Shown here: in pieces, positions 6,892 through 7,818 of the stretch
Layout: the number at the start of each line of letters is the position of its first letter
Numbering within the stretch: the first letter of the stretch is position 1
Program-made: the position numbers and the translations under genes
Assembly (NCBI GenBank): GCA_021850555.1
Contig: JAJZLX010000034.1
Coordinates: 1 to 7,818, forward strand
Direction: 5' to 3'
Length of the DNA: 7,818 bases
From: Pseudomonadota bacterium
Lineage (GTDB): Bacteria; Pseudomonadota; Gammaproteobacteria; Steroidobacterales; Steroidobacteraceae
The notes under the pieces: model-generated
Seen by the model: the letters and a program-made list of their open reading frames with translations, nothing else
Database searches by the model: none
Told to the model about the DNA's origin: nothing

Positions 6892-7637
6892 GGAGCCGGA
6901 TCCCGCATCTCGGACACGGGAATCTCACGCCTCAGTTCCCGCTCCACGTCATCGAGCGAGGTGTGCCGGACATCCTTGCCGTAGACCATGTAGATCACGT
7001 ATTCGCTGATGTTCTTGGCGTGATCGCCGATGCGCTCGAGCGAGCGGACCACCCACATCACATCGAGCGCCCGGCGGATGGTGCGCGGGTCCTCCATCAT
7101 GAAGGTGATGCTCTGGCGCTGGATGGCCTCGTACTCCTCGTCCACCAGCCGGTCCTGGCGCGCGATCCGCAGGGCCGACTCCGCATCCATGCGGGCGAAC
7201 GCATCGAGCGCATCGTGCACCATCTCGGTCACGATGCGCCCGAGATGCTTGATCTCGCGGTACTTGTCGACCGGGCGCTCCATGGTGGCGAGCCGCGAGG
7301 CGATGTAGCCGATCTTCTCGCCCTCATCGCCGATGCGCTCGAGATCGGTGATGGTCTTGATGATGGCGACGATGACGCGCAGATCCCCCGCCGCGGGCGC
7401 GCGCGTCGCGAGGATGCGGCTGCATTCCTCGTCGATCGACACCTCCATGTTGTTCACCGTGTGATCCCCCAACGCAACCGATTCCCCGAGCGCGCTGTCC
7501 CCCTCGGTCAACGCGGAGATCGCCTTCTGGATCTGTTGCTCCACGAAGCCGCCCATGGCGAGCACCTTGCTGCGCACGCGCTCGAGATCCTCGTTGAAGC
7601 GGCGGGAGATGTGATGGGTGAGATCGGCGGTTTCCAT
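6888..7637 (-). CDS. phoU: Phosphate-specific transport system accessory protein PhoU
   Basis: Cytoplasmic regulator that links the Pst transporter to PhoR: with phosphate plentiful it helps keep PhoR from activating PhoB, and it limits phosphate uptake. 249 residues (E. coli 241), made of two similar three-helix bundles. Each has the metal-binding signature: DLERIGDEGEKI (98-109) and SLERIGDHAKNI (199-210). Other family stretches are MGGFVEQQ (28-35), FARMD (147-151), FMMEDPRTI (179-187) and the ending region YGKDVRH. The start at 7637 is preferred to an in-frame ATG at 7682 because GGAGG lies nine bases upstream and the next residues begin the PhoU helix. It sits 66 bases after the phoR-like gene and overlaps dsbB by four bases. 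In E. coli phoU closes pstSCAB-phoU; here it follows phoR and is about 3.6 kb from the pstB genes. Confidence 0.97.
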   Translation of the reverse strand: METADLTHHISRRFNEDLERVRSKVLAMGGFVEQQIQKAISALTEGDSALGESVALGDHTVNNMEVSIDEECSRILATRAPAAGDLRVIVAIIKTITDLERIGDEGEKIGYIASRLATMERPVDKYREIKHLGRIVTEMVHDALDAFARMDAESALRIARQDRLVDEEYEAIQRQSITFMMEDPRTIRRALDVMWVVRSLERIGDHAKNISEYVIYMVYGKDVRHTSLDDVERELRREIPVSEMRDPAP

Positions 7638-7646
7638 CGACGGGTA

Positions 7647-7651
7647 CCTCC
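7647..7651 (-). promoter_or_regulatory. Ribosome binding site of phoU
   Basis: The minus strand reads GGAGG nine bases before the ATG at 7637, deciding the start against the upstream in-frame ATG at 7682. The 66-base phoR-phoU gap shows a TATCAT but no fitting -35 and no Pho box, so phoU is probably transcribed with phoR. Confidence 0.75.
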
Positions 7652-7703
7652 AGATGTCCCCGATGATAGCCGAACTGAGCACCCATAGGAGCCTCGCGCA
7701 CCC

Positions 7704-7818
7704 CTATTCGCCGACCAGCGCCTCGCTCTCGCGGCTCACGCGCTGCGGCGGGAAGTGGCAGGTGAAGGTGCTGCCCTTGCCGGGGGTGCTTTGGATCTCG
7801 AGCTCCGCCTCGTGGCGC
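7704..7818 (-). CDS. phoR: C-terminal end of a sensor histidine kinase, probably PhoR (partial)
   Basis: Only the last 37 residues and a TAG stop lie in the window. They read as the end of a HATPase_c domain: ELEIQSTPGKGSTFTCHFP is the terminal glycine-rich (G2) motif with the last beta strand, followed by a short charged tail ending ALVGE. E. coli PhoR ends in a similar way (IESTVGKGTRFSFVIPE, then a short tail). Position directly before phoU on the same strand makes PhoR the likely identity: a membrane kinase/phosphatase that controls PhoB according to external phosphate. Histidine-kinase ending certain, PhoR assignment by context and resemblance. Confidence 0.75.
   Translation of the reverse strand, partial: RHEAELEIQSTPGKGSTFTCHFPPQRVSRESEALVGE

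Noticed and set aside
5096..6984. Long frames overlapping dapE on both strands (5096-6232 minus, 5614-6984 plus)
   Set aside because: dapE itself carries all metal ligands and the family length; the others are out-of-frame or antisense shadows with low-complexity Arg-rich composition.
7638..7703. Separate phoU promoter or Pho box between phoR and phoU
   Set aside because: TATCAT is present but nothing resembling a -35 lies 16-18 bp upstream, and no pair of GTCA cores is present.

Overview
The window is a GC-rich (by eye about two-thirds G+C), gene-dense piece of chromosome. It most likely comes from a gammaproteobacterium of the Xanthomonadales/Nevskiales/Steroidobacter kind. That placement is an inference from the 375-residue DapE, the E. 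coli-like PhoU, PhoR tail and first PstB, the DsbB and the OprD-type porin; no rRNA or tRNA gene is present to fix it. All genes are on the minus strand except dapE. No mobile element, CRISPR array or RNA gene was seen.

From right to left, which is the direction of transcription of the minus strand: the last 37 codons of a PhoR-type sensor histidine kinase (7704-7818), phoU (6888-7637) and dsbB (6346-6891), with phoU and dsbB overlapping by four bases (GTGA). dapE (5144-6271, plus strand) converges on dsbB. It diverges from an OprD-family outer-membrane porin gene (3491-4810). Two different pstB genes follow the porin, pstB-1 (2475-3296) and pstB-2 (1534-2478), overlapping by four bases (ATGA). 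Last comes a membrane-anchored Ser/Thr protein kinase (1-1394) that runs off the left edge.

Most of the window concerns phosphate. PhoR and PhoU are the sensor and the signalling regulator, and the PstB proteins are ATPases of the high-affinity phosphate importer. In the 333-base porin/dapE gap there are two Pho-box-like elements on the minus strand, each with two GTCA cores exactly 11 bp apart. The one nearer the porin is followed 10 bp later by a plausible -10 box, the classical layout of a PhoB-activated promoter. The porin is therefore probably switched on by phosphate starvation. The importer subunits PstS, PstC and PstA are not in the window, and the two PstB proteins belong to visibly different sequence types, so they are not a recent duplication.

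The housekeeping genes dapE (lysine/peptidoglycan precursor synthesis) and dsbB (periplasmic disulfide formation) lie between the phosphate genes. The most interesting points are the PhoB-type promoter of an OprD-family porin, the coupled pair of unlike pstB genes without pstSCA, and the transmembrane Ser/Thr kinase next to them.
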